Source: Akkermansiaceae bacterium UBA6138 (GTDB lineage Bacteria; Verrucomicrobiota; Verrucomicrobiia; Verrucomicrobiales; DEV007). From it: a stretch of DNA of 60,656 nt. Below the pieces are notes generated by a model that was not told where the DNA came from, ran no database searches, and saw nothing but the letters and a program-made list of their open reading frames with translations. The stretch is taken from positions 5,128 through 65,783 of the forward strand of contig DIVG01000088.1 of the NCBI GenBank assembly GCA_002422425.1, written 5' to 3'. This document shows, piece by piece, positions 24,343 to 33,149 of this stretch. Numbering within the stretch: position 1 is the first letter of the stretch; the number at the start of each line of letters is the position of its first letter. Position numbers and translations under genes: made by a program.

Positions 24343-25526
24343 ACACACGCGGAGTCCTCTTCCTCGGCTTTCGCTACCTGCAGCGGAATCGTGCCAAAAC
24401 GCTGCTGCTCGCCGCCGCTTTCACCCTCGTCTGGCTGCTCCCTGCCGGGATCGGCCTGATCGTGGCCAAGGTAGAGGCTCAACTGCGGGCGCGGGCAGAC
24501 CAGACGCCGCTCCTCCTCGGGCAGGCGGGCAGCCCGCTTGAGCTCGTTTTTAACGGGCTCTATTTTACAAAACCTCAGGTGGCATCGCTGCCGCTCCGCG
24601 CAGTCGATGCGGTCGCGGAGACGGGATTCGCCACTGTCATCCCGATCTACGCGCGCTACTCGGCGGGCGGCTATCGCATCGTCGGGACGACGCTGGATTA
24701 TTTCGATTTCCGTCAACTCGAGTTGGACGAGGGGCGCAATCTGCTGCGGCTGGGCGAATGCGTCGTGGGAGCGGCGGTGGCGGAAAAAAATGGATTAAAA
24801 GCCGGAGACGCCGTCATTTCCACTCCCGAGACGCTCTTTGATCTTGCCGGCGTCTACCCGCTGAAGATGACCGTTGTCGGCGTCCTTGCGCCCGCCGCGT
24901 CGCCTGATGACGAGGCTATTTTTGTTGATCTCAAGACCGCCTGGATCATCGAAGGACTGGGACACGGTCACGACGAGGCCGATGAACTCGGCGAGGAGCA
25001 AAAGATCGCTTCCGTCGCTCCGGAAGACGGATCGGTGCGTCTGAATGCCTCTGTCCTAGAGTATAACGAGATCACCCCGGAGAATGCGGAGCGTTTCCAT
25101 TTTCACGGCGACACCGCCGACTATCCCGTCACCGCCGCGATCGTGATACCGCCTCATGTCCGTAACCAGGCCCTTATCAAGGGCCGCTACACCAGGGCCG
25201 GAGGGCTGCAACTCGTCTCGCCGGGAGAGGAGATGGATGAACTTTTTGCCACTGTCTTCAGCGTGCAGCGCTTTGTCGTGGCTCTCCTCGTCGCGATCGG
25301 CTTTGCCACAATCGGGATCGGGGCGCTCGTCTTCCTGCTGTCTTATCGACTTCGTGAAGAGGAGTTTCGCCATCTCCGACATCTCGGCGCCGATTTGGTG
25401 ACCCTGCGAGCCCTCGTTGCGTTTGAGGCCGGCTTTGTGATCCTGGCGAGTCTCCTCGTCAGTGCGATCTGTCTCGCCCTGATCCATGTCATCGCACCGG
25501 TGATCATCCGGGAGATGCTGGGGTAG
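24339..25526 (+). CDS. FtsX/MacB-fold ABC permease with His-rich loop
   Basis: A 395-residue permease with one N-terminal membrane helix (LLLAAAFTLVWLLPAGIGL), a periplasmic domain of about 230 residues, and three C-terminal helices (about 300-390): the FtsX/MacB layout. Motifs PLLLGQAGSPLELV and NGLYFTKPQV resemble those in permeases of zinc-linked operons in gammaproteobacteria (from memory, not verified). The periplasmic domain holds GLGHGHDEADE and RFHFHGDT. It is coupled by ATGA to the ATPase gene. The substrate is unproven. Confidence 0.88.
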   Translation: MNTRGVLFLGFRYLQRNRAKTLLLAAAFTLVWLLPAGIGLIVAKVEAQLRARADQTPLLLGQAGSPLELVFNGLYFTKPQVASLPLRAVDAVAETGFATVIPIYARYSAGGYRIVGTTLDYFDFRQLELDEGRNLLRLGECVVGAAVAEKNGLKAGDAVISTPETLFDLAGVYPLKMTVVGVLAPAASPDDEAIFVDLKTAWIIEGLGHGHDEADELGEEQKIASVAPEDGSVRLNASVLEYNEITPENAERFHFHGDTADYPVTAAIVIPPHVRNQALIKGRYTRAGGLQLVSPGEEMDELFATVFSVQRFVVALLVAIGFATIGIGALVFLLSYRLREEEFRHLRHLGADLVTLRALVAFEAGFVILASLLVSAICLALIHVIAPVIIREMLG

Positions 25527-25528
25527 GA

Positions 25529-26116
25529 TCATTCGCGCATGGCCACGGGGGCGTCGAGAATCTCTTTTAAAATGAGAGCCTCGCGCAATGTGCCGCGATT
25601 TTTCAGAATGCGGTTGAGGTTCGAAGAGGTCTTCCCGCGGACGCGTTCGACTCGCACCGTCGGGGCGATCTTTTTCGCCTTGCCGGGTCCGTAAAAAATA
25701 CGGTCCTCTTCGGACTGGAAAGCCTCGCCGGCGTCAGGGAGCGGCGGCGGAGCAGGGGCGCGAGCCTCACCTTTCTGCATAGGGGCAGGGGCAGGGGCAG
25801 GGGTAGGGGTAGGGGTAGGGGTAGGGGCAGTCGCCTGCTCCTGCAACATCTCGAAGAGTTCCCGAAAAGTCTTCGGGGCTTCGATCTCTGCGGCGGGCGA
25901 GGGGGTCGGGGCCGGGACGACAACGGAGGGCGTCGTCGCGCGATAGGGAGAAGGGGCAGGCACCGGTTGCGCCCGGTTGCGGGACTCCTGCGCGGCCCGT
26001 CTTACCTCCGCCCGGGCGCGACGCTTCTCGGCCGCTTCTTTGAGACGGCCGTAGACCCAGCTCACGAAAGCGATGAAGATCATCGCCACATAGGCCCATG
26101 GGATATCGTCGTTCAT
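25529..26116 (-). CDS. Membrane-anchored Pro-rich protein downstream of floA
   Basis: A 195-residue protein with one N-terminal membrane segment (AYVAMIFIAFVSWVYG), a basic coiled helix (KEAAEKRRARAEVRRAAQE), a Pro/Ala/Thr-rich linker holding PTPTPTPTPAPAPAP, and a C-terminal conserved-looking helical stretch (NRILKNRGTLREALILKEIL). The Pro-rich tract is encoded by the hexamer array at 25781-25830. It follows floA by 26 bases on the same strand, so it is a likely partner or client of FloA. I recognise no domain; topology suggests a cytosolic tail. Confidence 0.7.
   Translation of the reverse strand: MNDDIPWAYVAMIFIAFVSWVYGRLKEAAEKRRARAEVRRAAQESRNRAQPVPAPSPYRATTPSVVVPAPTPSPAAEIEAPKTFRELFEMLQEQATAPTPTPTPTPAPAPAPMQKGEARAPAPPPLPDAGEAFQSEEDRIFYGPGKAKKIAPTVRVERVRGKTSSNLNRILKNRGTLREALILKEILDAPVAMRE
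25781..25830. repeat. AGGGGC/AGGGGT hexamer array
   Basis: Eight consecutive 6-base units on the plus strand: three AGGGGC, four AGGGGT, one AGGGGC. Runs of four G repeat every six bases, the spacing expected for G-quadruplex formation in the plus strand, which is the template strand for the gene on the minus strand. It encodes alternating Pro-Thr and Pro-Ala. Confidence 0.9.
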
Positions 26117-26142
26117 GGGGTAATTACTCCGTTAGGACAGGC

Positions 26143-27162
26143 TTACACCTTGTTGGAGGCACCCTTGGAATCTTCGTCCTCTTTAACCTCGTTGGCGATG
26201 CTGGTGCGCATCTCGGTATCGGCGACGACGTTGCGATAGCGGGCGTAGTCCATGATCCCCAAGTTGCCGTTGCGGAAGGCTTCGGCCATGGCGATGGGGA
26301 TGAGGGCTTCGGCCTCGACGAGTTTCGCGCGCATCTCCTGAGTGCGGGCGGACATCTCCTGCTCGGTCGCGACGGCGGCGGCGCGGCGCACCTCGGCACG
26401 GGCCTGGGCGACCTGCTTGTCGGCCTCGGCCTGGCTAGCCTGGAGGGTGGCACCGATGTTCTGGCCGACGTCAACGTCGGCGATGTCGATGGAGAGAATT
26501 TCAAACTGGGTATTGGCATCGAGCCCGCGCTCGAGGACGCGGCGCGAGATATGATCGGGATTCTCGAGCACGTCCTTGTGCGAAACGGCCGAACCGATTG
26601 AGGTCACGATGCCCTCGTTGACGCGGGCGATGATCGTTTCTTCGGTCGCACCGCCGACGAAGCGGTCGAGATTGGTCCTTACCGTGACGCGGGCGCGGGC
26701 ACGGAGCTGGATGCCGTCACGGGCGACGGCGTCGATTTTTCCACCGCCTCCGGGGCAGTCGATCACGGCAGGGTTGATGGAGGTTCGCACCGCCTCAAGG
26801 ACCGTCTTGGAAGTGCCCTTCACGGCGAGGTCGATGGCGCAGGCACGGTCGAAGGAGAGGGGGATCCCGGCCTTGTCGGCGGCGATCATGGAAAGGACGA
26901 CGTCGGCGACGTGGCCTCCGGCGAGGTAATGGGCTTCGAGCTGATCGGTCGTGAAATCAAGACCGGCCTTAGCGGCGGTGATGCGACTGTCGACGATGAG
27001 GGAGGTCGGTACTTTTCGAATCCACATCGCAACGAGGTTGAGAAGGCCGATGGGAGCATTAGACACTCGCGCGCGGATCCAGAGCCCGATAAACTTGGCG
27101 AGGATCATGAAAACGACGATGACGACAAGGATGATGAGGCCGATGATGATGAGATTTGGCAT
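26143..27162 (-). CDS. floA: Flotillin-like protein FloA
   Basis: A 339-residue FloA (UPF0365) protein. One N-terminal membrane hairpin (MPNLIIIGLIILVVIVVFMI) is followed by the PHB/flotillin core (RARARVTVRTNLDRFVGGA, NEGIVTSIGSA, ERGLDANTQFEILSIDIADV) and a coiled-coil with AQARAEVRRAAAVATEQEM. FloA scaffolds functional membrane microdomains and is common in Bacillota and PVC bacteria. It is followed by the Pro-rich membrane protein. NfeD/YqeZ, its usual upstream partner, is not seen here. Confidence 0.93.
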   Translation of the reverse strand: MPNLIIIGLIILVVIVVFMILAKFIGLWIRARVSNAPIGLLNLVAMWIRKVPTSLIVDSRITAAKAGLDFTTDQLEAHYLAGGHVADVVLSMIAADKAGIPLSFDRACAIDLAVKGTSKTVLEAVRTSINPAVIDCPGGGGKIDAVARDGIQLRARARVTVRTNLDRFVGGATEETIIARVNEGIVTSIGSAVSHKDVLENPDHISRRVLERGLDANTQFEILSIDIADVDVGQNIGATLQASQAEADKQVAQARAEVRRAAAVATEQEMSARTQEMRAKLVEAEALIPIAMAEAFRNGNLGIMDYARYRNVVADTEMRTSIANEVKEDEDSKGASNKV

Positions 27163-27201
27163 GAGGTAGGGTATTTAGTTCAGGGGAAAGGGTTGGAGGA
27201 A

Positions 27202-28323
27202 TCAGGGGAGCCCGAGCGCACTGCGCAGGACGGGCTCAAAATGGTCAGCCTGGCGCATGAAACCGAGATCATTCGGGTGGGAGCCGTCAGTGGCCCCTTC
27301 AGTGTCGTCCCCTAAAAGATCGCCGCCTTCGATATAATGAAGATTTTTCACCCCCGATGACACAAGTAGGTCAAAGGCGCGGATAAGAGAAGCTCTATTT
27401 TCCTGATGCCGGTCCCGACGTGCCTTAAAAATCCAGGCGTTGGTGAAGGAGCGGTCCTCCACAAGAACAATCGGCGTTTCGGGGCGTGCCTCGCGCAGCT
27501 GGCGCACAAGCCGCTCAGCCCTCTCGGCAACCTCGGCCCCCGTCATGTTCGGGAGGCAATCGATAACGTAGACGGCGGCGTCGATTTCGCTGAGGAGGGC
27601 GGCAACTTCCGGTTCCATTTTGCCGTTGCCGGAGAAACCGAGATTCACGACGGGGCGGTCGAGGCGGCGCCCGAGGATGGCGGTGTGGCATAAACCGGGG
27701 CGCGAGGCCGAAGCTCCGTGGGTGATCGACGTTCCGTAAAAAACGACGGGTTTGTCTTTTCTCGGCGCGATGGGCTCGAAGACGTCGCCATCGGATACTC
27801 CGATCTCGATCCTGACAATGCTGTTGTAGAGGGGCAGGTAGCCCATGAAAGAGCGCTTGCCGCGATCGAGCCCTTCGATACTATGAACCGTGGTTGCCTC
27901 TTTCGGACGTGTCACGTCAACCCATTTCCAGGTGCCTTCGTCGAGAGCGTAGAGATCGACTCCGCTCACGCCGGTAGCGGGCATGTGAGGAAGAGCCAGC
28001 GTCTTTCCCCCCACGGTGTAGCGAATCCTGATGGTGGTCGCGTCGGTGTTAAAGCGGAAAGCGAGACCGGCACTGTCGCGGCTGAGATTCCAGACGGGAG
28101 GTCGGACGATCTTTTCAGCCCTGGCCGGCAGCCTGTCGTAGCGCGATTTGAGTTCGTCCGGCAGCCAGCCCTGGCCCTCGACGCCCCACGCCGAAACATC
28201 GTGCCATTTGATCGTGTCAGCGGGCACTTCCGCCGGGTGTCCCTCGTGAACTAGTAATAGAAAAAGAGCGCAGGGAAGGAGGGTTAGGGAAGGAAAAGAC
28301 GGGCGGCAAAGAAAAAGCTTCAT
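27202..28323 (-). CDS. Secreted SGNH/GDSL-like hydrolase
   Basis: A 373-residue protein with signal peptide (LTLLPCALFLLLVHEGHPA), an N-terminal beta-sandwich (about 40-170) and a C-terminal SGNH domain. Catalytic Ser is in FYGTSITHG, block II Gly in NLGFSGNGKM, block III Asn in CLPNMTGAE, and the Asp-His pair in DGSHPNDLGF. Such proteins are carbohydrate esterases or lipases; substrate not known. It is a stand-alone gene between floA and the CCA-adding enzyme. Confidence 0.85.
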   Translation of the reverse strand: MKLFLCRPSFPSLTLLPCALFLLLVHEGHPAEVPADTIKWHDVSAWGVEGQGWLPDELKSRYDRLPARAEKIVRPPVWNLSRDSAGLAFRFNTDATTIRIRYTVGGKTLALPHMPATGVSGVDLYALDEGTWKWVDVTRPKEATTVHSIEGLDRGKRSFMGYLPLYNSIVRIEIGVSDGDVFEPIAPRKDKPVVFYGTSITHGASASRPGLCHTAILGRRLDRPVVNLGFSGNGKMEPEVAALLSEIDAAVYVIDCLPNMTGAEVAERAERLVRQLREARPETPIVLVEDRSFTNAWIFKARRDRHQENRASLIRAFDLLVSSGVKNLHYIEGGDLLGDDTEGATDGSHPNDLGFMRQADHFEPVLRSALGLP

Positions 28324-28407
28324 TATCTGCGTGGTACTCCGGACTGTTCTAAGGAAGCAGCACTGCAGGCTCCGTCAACTACCGATGAAGGGAAGACGGC
28401 GTGTTTG

Positions 28408-29730
28408 TTATGGAGACTCCACCACGCGGCGATCGAGCCAGAGAAGTGCTTCGTCGCGGTTTGTGAGAGCGCCTTCGAGCTGGAGATCCTGCGCCTCGGT
28501 GAGGATCGTTCCGAAGGCGGGGCCGGCAGCCATACCCCGCGCAATGAGGTCCTCCCCCGTGATAAGTCGGGGCGGGAGCAGGGGAGTCGCGGAGGCCTCG
28601 AATTCGCGCCGTTTTTCCACAATAAAATCGTAGTTCTCAAAGAGACGATTGCTTCCGCCGCAATCGACGCGATGCAGTTCGAGTTCGTCGTCGAAGTTTT
28701 CGCGAGCCATGAAGCGTTTCAGGGTCGAGAGTCGCATTTTTTGCACCTCTTTGAACTGCATGTGGTGAGCGACGGCGGAAGTGGTGGCATTGATGACGGC
28801 GTTCGAATAACGAAGCCGCTTGAGAATGCCCCCGGTCATTTTCGCACCGACCTGATCGTGACCGGAAAAGCGGATACGATCGTTCGCGGGGTCGTAGGAA
28901 AACGTCGCCGGCTTGGCGATGTCATGAAAGAGGACGGAGAGCACGAGGGGAAGACTTGCGGCAGCCGGGAGCAGGGAGAGCATGAGTCGGGTGTGGGTGA
29001 AGACGTCGCCTTCGGGATGCCACTGAGGCGGCTGCCTGCAGCCCTGCAAGTCAATGATTTCGGGGAGAATCGCGAGCATTAGGCCACTCTCAACGAGCAG
29101 GTCAAAACCTCGCAGCCGGGCCGAATCGAGCCAGAGCCGATCGAGCTCTTCCCGGATTCGTTCCGGGCTGATGAGGGTAATGCGGTCGGCGGCAGAGCGC
29201 AACGCCGACCAGGTCGCCGGTTCGATCTCAAAATCCAGGAGGGTCGCGAAGCGTATCGCCCGGAGGAGGCGCAGGTAGTCCTCTTCGAAACGTTCCCGGG
29301 GGGCGCCAATCGCACGAATGAGCCCCCGGTGCAGGTCGTCTTCACCGCCGACGTGGTCGATTAACCTGTCCCCAACAGGATCATAAAACATCCCGTTGAT
29401 AGTGAAGTCACGGCGGCGGGCATCCGCTTCACTGGTGGAGAATGTCACTGACTCGGGACGGCGACCGTCCGAGTAGGCGCCATCTTCGCGAAACGTCGCG
29501 ATTTCAAAATGATGCCCCCCGCACCGCACCAGGACCACTCCAAAATGCGCTCCTATCGTGTCCCCGCGCGGGTAGAGTTTGAGGATCTGATCCGGCCTGG
29601 CGCTGGTGGCAATATCGTAATCTTTGGGGGCGACTCCGCGGAGGTAGTCACGAACACAGCCGCCCGCGAAGTAGGCCTCGTGACCCGCCTCCTGCAATTC
29701 ACGGATGATTTTTCGGGCGGTCTCTTCCAT
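28408..29730 (-). CDS. CCA tRNA nucleotidyltransferase with HD-like domain
   Basis: A 440-residue class II nucleotidyltransferase. GGCVRDYLRG, DYDIATSA (the catalytic Asp pair), RRRDFTINGMFYDP and the ERFEEDYLRLLRAIRFA neck are the poly(A) polymerase/CCA signature, and an HD-like domain follows with LFHDIAKPATF. The enzyme adds or repairs the CCA end of tRNA, in the cytosol. A poly(A) polymerase function cannot be excluded by sequence. It sits 11 bases after the VanX-like gene, same strand. Confidence 0.93.
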   Translation of the reverse strand: MEETARKIIRELQEAGHEAYFAGGCVRDYLRGVAPKDYDIATSARPDQILKLYPRGDTIGAHFGVVLVRCGGHHFEIATFREDGAYSDGRRPESVTFSTSEADARRRDFTINGMFYDPVGDRLIDHVGGEDDLHRGLIRAIGAPRERFEEDYLRLLRAIRFATLLDFEIEPATWSALRSAADRITLISPERIREELDRLWLDSARLRGFDLLVESGLMLAILPEIIDLQGCRQPPQWHPEGDVFTHTRLMLSLLPAAASLPLVLSVLFHDIAKPATFSYDPANDRIRFSGHDQVGAKMTGGILKRLRYSNAVINATTSAVAHHMQFKEVQKMRLSTLKRFMARENFDDELELHRVDCGGSNRLFENYDFIVEKRREFEASATPLLPPRLITGEDLIARGMAAGPAFGTILTEAQDLQLEGALTNRDEALLWLDRRVVESP

Positions 29731-29741
29731 TGCTCGTTTTT

Positions 29742-30425
29742 TCAGGGCATGCGTATTCCCAGATCGGCTGCGGTGACCTTGCGGATGCCGCCCTTGACGT
29801 TCATGTCGTCAAAGTGCCACCATTCTGACCTGATGACGCGGAAACCGGCATCCTTCATCGCGTTCTGCAGAAGGGTGACGCGGCGGGCAATGTCCGGATC
29901 TCCGCCTGTGTAGTGAGAAGCGGCGCGAGGGGAAAACTCGTCGAAGTCGGATGGCATTGCGACGGGATTGCCGTCCAGGGTTACGAGAGTGAGATCGACT
30001 GATATCCCGTAGCAATGCCACGAGAGACCCTTGCTGGGGGGGACAACGAAGTCAGGATCCTGCACCGCGTCCCAGAGGGCCTGGTGAGCTTCGGGTGGTC
30101 TCCAGGCATCCCAGATTTTGATCGCATAGCCGCTTTCGCGCAGGACTTTGCTGACCCGGTTAAGCTTTTCCGCTGTCGAACGATGAATGAGACAGGGCAT
30201 TTCGGGGCGATAGAGGGGACGGTTCGCCGCTGAGGTGATCTTGTAACGCATATCAATGAACGCGCTTGGCACCGCTTTCTCTACCGGGACGAGATGGAAA
30301 TTTTTTGCTTTACGGTAAATGGCGGCATTTACATCGCGATCGAAGAGTCCCTGTCCGCCGGTTATTATCGGGAGCGAGAGGATCAGGGAAAAAAGTAGAG
30401 CAGTTTGCGCGGCAGGATTTGTCAT
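29742..30425 (-). CDS. D-Ala-D-Ala dipeptidase, VanX/DdpX-like, secreted
   Basis: A 227-residue zinc peptidase of family M15D with signal sequence (LLFSLILSLPIITGG). Zinc ligands are visible as SWHCYGISVDL (His, Asp) and SEWWHFDD (Glu, His). The conserved IKIWDAWRPPEAHQALWD segment carries the catalytic Arg. Such chromosomal enzymes recycle D-Ala-D-Ala from peptidoglycan; no vanHA genes are nearby, so a resistance role is not suggested. The stop is 11 bases from the CCA enzyme start. Confidence 0.9.
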   Translation of the reverse strand: MTNPAAQTALLFSLILSLPIITGGQGLFDRDVNAAIYRKAKNFHLVPVEKAVPSAFIDMRYKITSAANRPLYRPEMPCLIHRSTAEKLNRVSKVLRESGYAIKIWDAWRPPEAHQALWDAVQDPDFVVPPSKGLSWHCYGISVDLTLVTLDGNPVAMPSDFDEFSPRAASHYTGGDPDIARRVTLLQNAMKDAGFRVIRSEWWHFDDMNVKGGIRKVTAADLGIRMP

Positions 30426-30548
30426 CGTCTTTTCGAAAGATAAGCGGCTTCAGTTGATGCGCAACGAACCGGTACCGGCGGAACGGAAAGGCGGACCTGT
30501 TGATTTTGATGCTTGTGAAGTCGGGGCCGTTGGCTAAGGTCGTCGCGT

Positions 30549-30926
30549 ATGGGTACCTTATCCGGACTGATTGACCGCATTTTAAGCGTGAGTGAAGACA
30601 CCGCCGTGTCGGCTTCTCAAACCGGCACTGAATCAGCGGCGGGACAGGGCGCGGTCGATGTGGCGGCGAATCTTGCGACAATGGCCAAAGCGCACCCCGA
30701 AGATTATGACTGGAAACGCTCCGTTGTCGATCTTCTCAGGCTCGTTGGCATGGACAGCAGCTACGGTGCCCGCAAGGAACTGGCTCTCGAACTCGGTTAC
30801 TCCCAGGCGACGATCGACAGTAAAGGCTCCGCCGAGATGAACATTTGGCTTCATCGACAAGTGATGAGAAAGCTGGCTGAAACGGGTGCTACCGTCCCGG
30901 CGAATCTCCTCGACGAGGGATCCTGA
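30549..30926 (+). CDS. DUF3597 family protein
   Basis: A 125-residue protein of the DUF3597 family: WKRSVVDLLRLVGMDSSYGARKELALELGY, seen as the pieces SVVDLLRLVGMDSS and ARKELALELGY, followed by NIWLHRQVMRKLAETG. The N-terminal 45 residues are low-complexity (Ser/Thr/Ala/Gly). Soluble, no signal. The family is small and helical, of unknown function. It is convergent with the coupled gene pair at 30997-33119. Confidence 0.85.
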   Translation: MGTLSGLIDRILSVSEDTAVSASQTGTESAAGQGAVDVAANLATMAKAHPEDYDWKRSVVDLLRLVGMDSSYGARKELALELGYSQATIDSKGSAEMNIWLHRQVMRKLAETGATVPANLLDEGS

Positions 30927-30940
30927 GAGAGAAAGTTTCA

Positions 30941-30960
30941 CCCCCGCTGATTGCCGGGGG
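30941..30960. terminator. GC-rich hairpin in a convergent gap
   Basis: CCCCCG, eight bases, CGGGGG, followed by more GC-rich self-complementary sequence. It has no T-run. It lies between the DUF3597 gene and the convergent secreted gene and may separate their transcription. Confidence 0.3.
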
Positions 30961-30996
30961 GCGGCCCCGGGGGCTCGCGGGTGCGCGGCACCTTCG

Positions 30997-32355
30997 TTAC
31001 TTGGCGCGGGCGTGGAGCGTATAAAAGACTTCCGGGCCGAGTAGCGTTTCCCCCCCTTCCGAAGGGGTATTTTTACAGAGGACTCTGAGCACGGTCCCTG
31101 TCGGGATTGCCCGGGTTTTCAAGATGATGGAGCGTCCGTCGGCCTCGATGACAACGTCGGAAATGATCAGATCAGTGCTGCCTGTGGCAGCGAGAGCCTT
31201 GACCGTATAGTTGTCAGGCCGCGCCGCATGGAGACGGTCCACGGAGCGATTAAATTCGAGCACGACTCCGTCTTCGGCAAGTCCAAGCCGCGTGATGCGA
31301 TAGGGATCGTCGCCACCGGTGAGCGGTAAGAAGCCCTCGTCACCACCGCCGAGCACCATTCCCCGGGACATCTCGACGAGCGTTTCGACCGCCGCCGGGG
31401 CCACCGAACGAAGGAGGATGGCCCCTTGCCAGACCCCTCCAATGTTCTCCGGAACGATCTCGACGAGTTGTCTGGAGGCGGGGCAGGTGATGAGCAGTTT
31501 TTCTTTCCGGTCTTCTTCAAAAAAACAAAGCTGGGTCGGGGGGGCGTTTTTAGTCAACCCGGCGGGAATCACGAGAGAAGGCAGGGTCGAGGGTATCGGG
31601 GCGGGAACGGCATCGGGTTGTTCAGCGTCAAAGGGCGGCAGGCCGGTGAGGGATAGAAAATAGCCGTCGGGGTAATTCGGCATGTGGAGCCGCGCGGCAA
31701 GCAAACCGTCCCGGTTTACCGCAAAGGCCTCAATGCGCAACTCGCTCTCGGTCACGGGAACGATGTTTCCAGAGCCCGGGTGCCAAGCCATCAGGCGCGC
31801 GCGCGGGGGGCCACCGTCATCCGATGATAGCGGCGACAGCGCAAAGAGAATGCGACCGTGCGGATCGGCGGCGGGCCCCGCGGTAATGATCGCACCCGCA
31901 TCACGGCCAGGCCAGTCCTGCACGAGCGCCTGAAAGAAGTCGAGAGAGACGTCCTGATCGGTGTCGAATGACTGGGTTACTTCGCCGGGGGAGGCGGTGA
32001 CGACGGAATAGTTCGGACCGAGGGCGATCGAGGGAAGGGCGGGAAGTTTTACTTCGGAATAAAACTGCCACCCGATCTGACTGAGTCCGGGACTGAATTT
32101 CGCGAGTCCGATCTGACCGAGATGATTGAGAAAAAAAACGTTGGCTCCGTCAAGGGGGACGATGGCCCGGACCGATGGGGCCCCGTCCTGTTTCGTCAGC
32201 TCAACGAAAGGACGGGGGAGGCTCACCGGAGCGGTAGCATCCGGGACGGGGCCCTCAGTCTGTCCGGGGAGGGGGCTCGTCGCCAAGAGACCGAAGCTCG
32301 CTAGTGCGGCGGAAATCAAAGACGGGACGCTTGAGGATGAAAGGTGGCAGCTCAA
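30997..32355 (-). CDS. Secreted propeller-like protein, sorbosone-dehydrogenase-type C-terminal half
   Basis: A 452-residue protein with TTG start overlapping the stop of the preceding gene (TTGA) and an N-terminal signal (LISAALASFGLLATSPLPGQ). The rest has repeated beta motifs (PLDGANVFFLNHLGQIGL, GMVLGGGDEGFLPLTGG) and ends with a fibronectin-like domain (DNYTVKAL, DVVIEADGRSIILKTRAI, PEVFYTLHA). This layout resembles the propeller and C-terminal parts of large PVC dehydrogenase-type proteins, without their CxxCH heme domain. Homology is inferred from pattern only. It is coupled with the upstream 255-residue protein. Confidence 0.6.
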   Translation of the reverse strand: MSCHLSSSSVPSLISAALASFGLLATSPLPGQTEGPVPDATAPVSLPRPFVELTKQDGAPSVRAIVPLDGANVFFLNHLGQIGLAKFSPGLSQIGWQFYSEVKLPALPSIALGPNYSVVTASPGEVTQSFDTDQDVSLDFFQALVQDWPGRDAGAIITAGPAADPHGRILFALSPLSSDDGGPPRARLMAWHPGSGNIVPVTESELRIEAFAVNRDGLLAARLHMPNYPDGYFLSLTGLPPFDAEQPDAVPAPIPSTLPSLVIPAGLTKNAPPTQLCFFEEDRKEKLLITCPASRQLVEIVPENIGGVWQGAILLRSVAPAAVETLVEMSRGMVLGGGDEGFLPLTGGDDPYRITRLGLAEDGVVLEFNRSVDRLHAARPDNYTVKALAATGSTDLIISDVVIEADGRSIILKTRAIPTGTVLRVLCKNTPSEGGETLLGPEVFYTLHARAK

Positions 32356-33119
32356 TGGGGATCAGCGGGTTCGGGGGCGGTGAGGGTAAGGCGGTAGGAC
32401 AGGATCACTTCTCCGGCCGACTCTTTTGGGATGGAAAGGACATTTTTTCTCCAGGTTCCGACAGAGGAAGTCGTGAGACTCCTCCACTCATCGGGGAGGG
32501 TCAATTGAATGTCCCGCGCGGTCTCTCTCACTGCGAAGCGCTGCTTCAGCACGGTCCCTCCCTCGTCGAGCCAGAGACGCTCCTCGATCGCCAGTGTTCC
32601 GAGACTGTAGAGAAACTCGGGAATGCTACCGACGAGGCGAAAGCCGAAATATCGGGGCGCTCCGCCGAGGGCGCTGAGCGGCGCGGGCCCGGTCGCCCTG
32701 AGCAGGTGAGGCGATGAGGGAGCGCCCCCGGACGGCTTATCGTCGACGCCGGAAGCGGCGATCACTCCGAGGAGTCGACACGTGACGGGATCCCACAGAA
32801 CCGTATGGGGAATCCCCGGTGACCCGATCACGAAGACATCATGAGGGGGGGGCATCACCCCGTCGGGGTGAGGAGAAGGTTCAGGGACTGCGGAAGCGGT
32901 AGGGAAATCAGCGAGAGAGCGACGGGCGAGTTCGAGTTTCAGCGGGGCGGAAACCGATGACATGGAGGGCGGTTCGGCTGGGGAGGGGCGCGGCGGCGTA
33001 TCCTGAACCACAACCGTTCCACCGGCCGGGTTCTCCTGGGCCAAGGCGCGTGGCAACAGCTCCCCTTCCGCAGCGACGAGGGCAAGAGTGAGAGCAACGA
33101 GGCGGTTGAGTGGCGGCAT
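32352..33119 (-). CDS. Secreted protein resembling the N-terminal module of PVC dehydrogenases
   Basis: A 255-residue protein with signal peptide (LVALTLALVAAEGELLPRALA), a Pro-rich linker of about 60 residues, and a beta-rich domain with HTVLWDPVTCRLLGV, PRYFGFRLVGSIPEFLYSLG and RLWLDEGG. The last segment resembles the module that precedes the L-sorbosone-type propeller in PVC secreted proteins, where both lie in one polypeptide. Here the two are separate, coupled by a TTGA overlap. I do not recognise an enzyme motif. Confidence 0.6.
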   Translation of the reverse strand: MPPLNRLVALTLALVAAEGELLPRALAQENPAGGTVVVQDTPPRPSPAEPPSMSSVSAPLKLELARRSLADFPTASAVPEPSPHPDGVMPPPHDVFVIGSPGIPHTVLWDPVTCRLLGVIAASGVDDKPSGGAPSSPHLLRATGPAPLSALGGAPRYFGFRLVGSIPEFLYSLGTLAIEERLWLDEGGTVLKQRFAVRETARDIQLTLPDEWRSLTTSSVGTWRKNVLSIPKESAGEVILSYRLTLTAPEPADPH

Positions 33120-33149
33120 GGCAAACGAAAAAGGTGGAAGTTGTCCGGT

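Noticed and set aside
25781..25830. CRISPR or telomere-type array
   Set aside because: The units are 6 bases without spacers and lie within a coding frame.
29742..30425. Vancomycin-resistance VanX
   Set aside because: No vanH, vanA or VanS/VanR genes are nearby and the protein has a signal sequence; a peptidoglycan-recycling dipeptidase is more likely.
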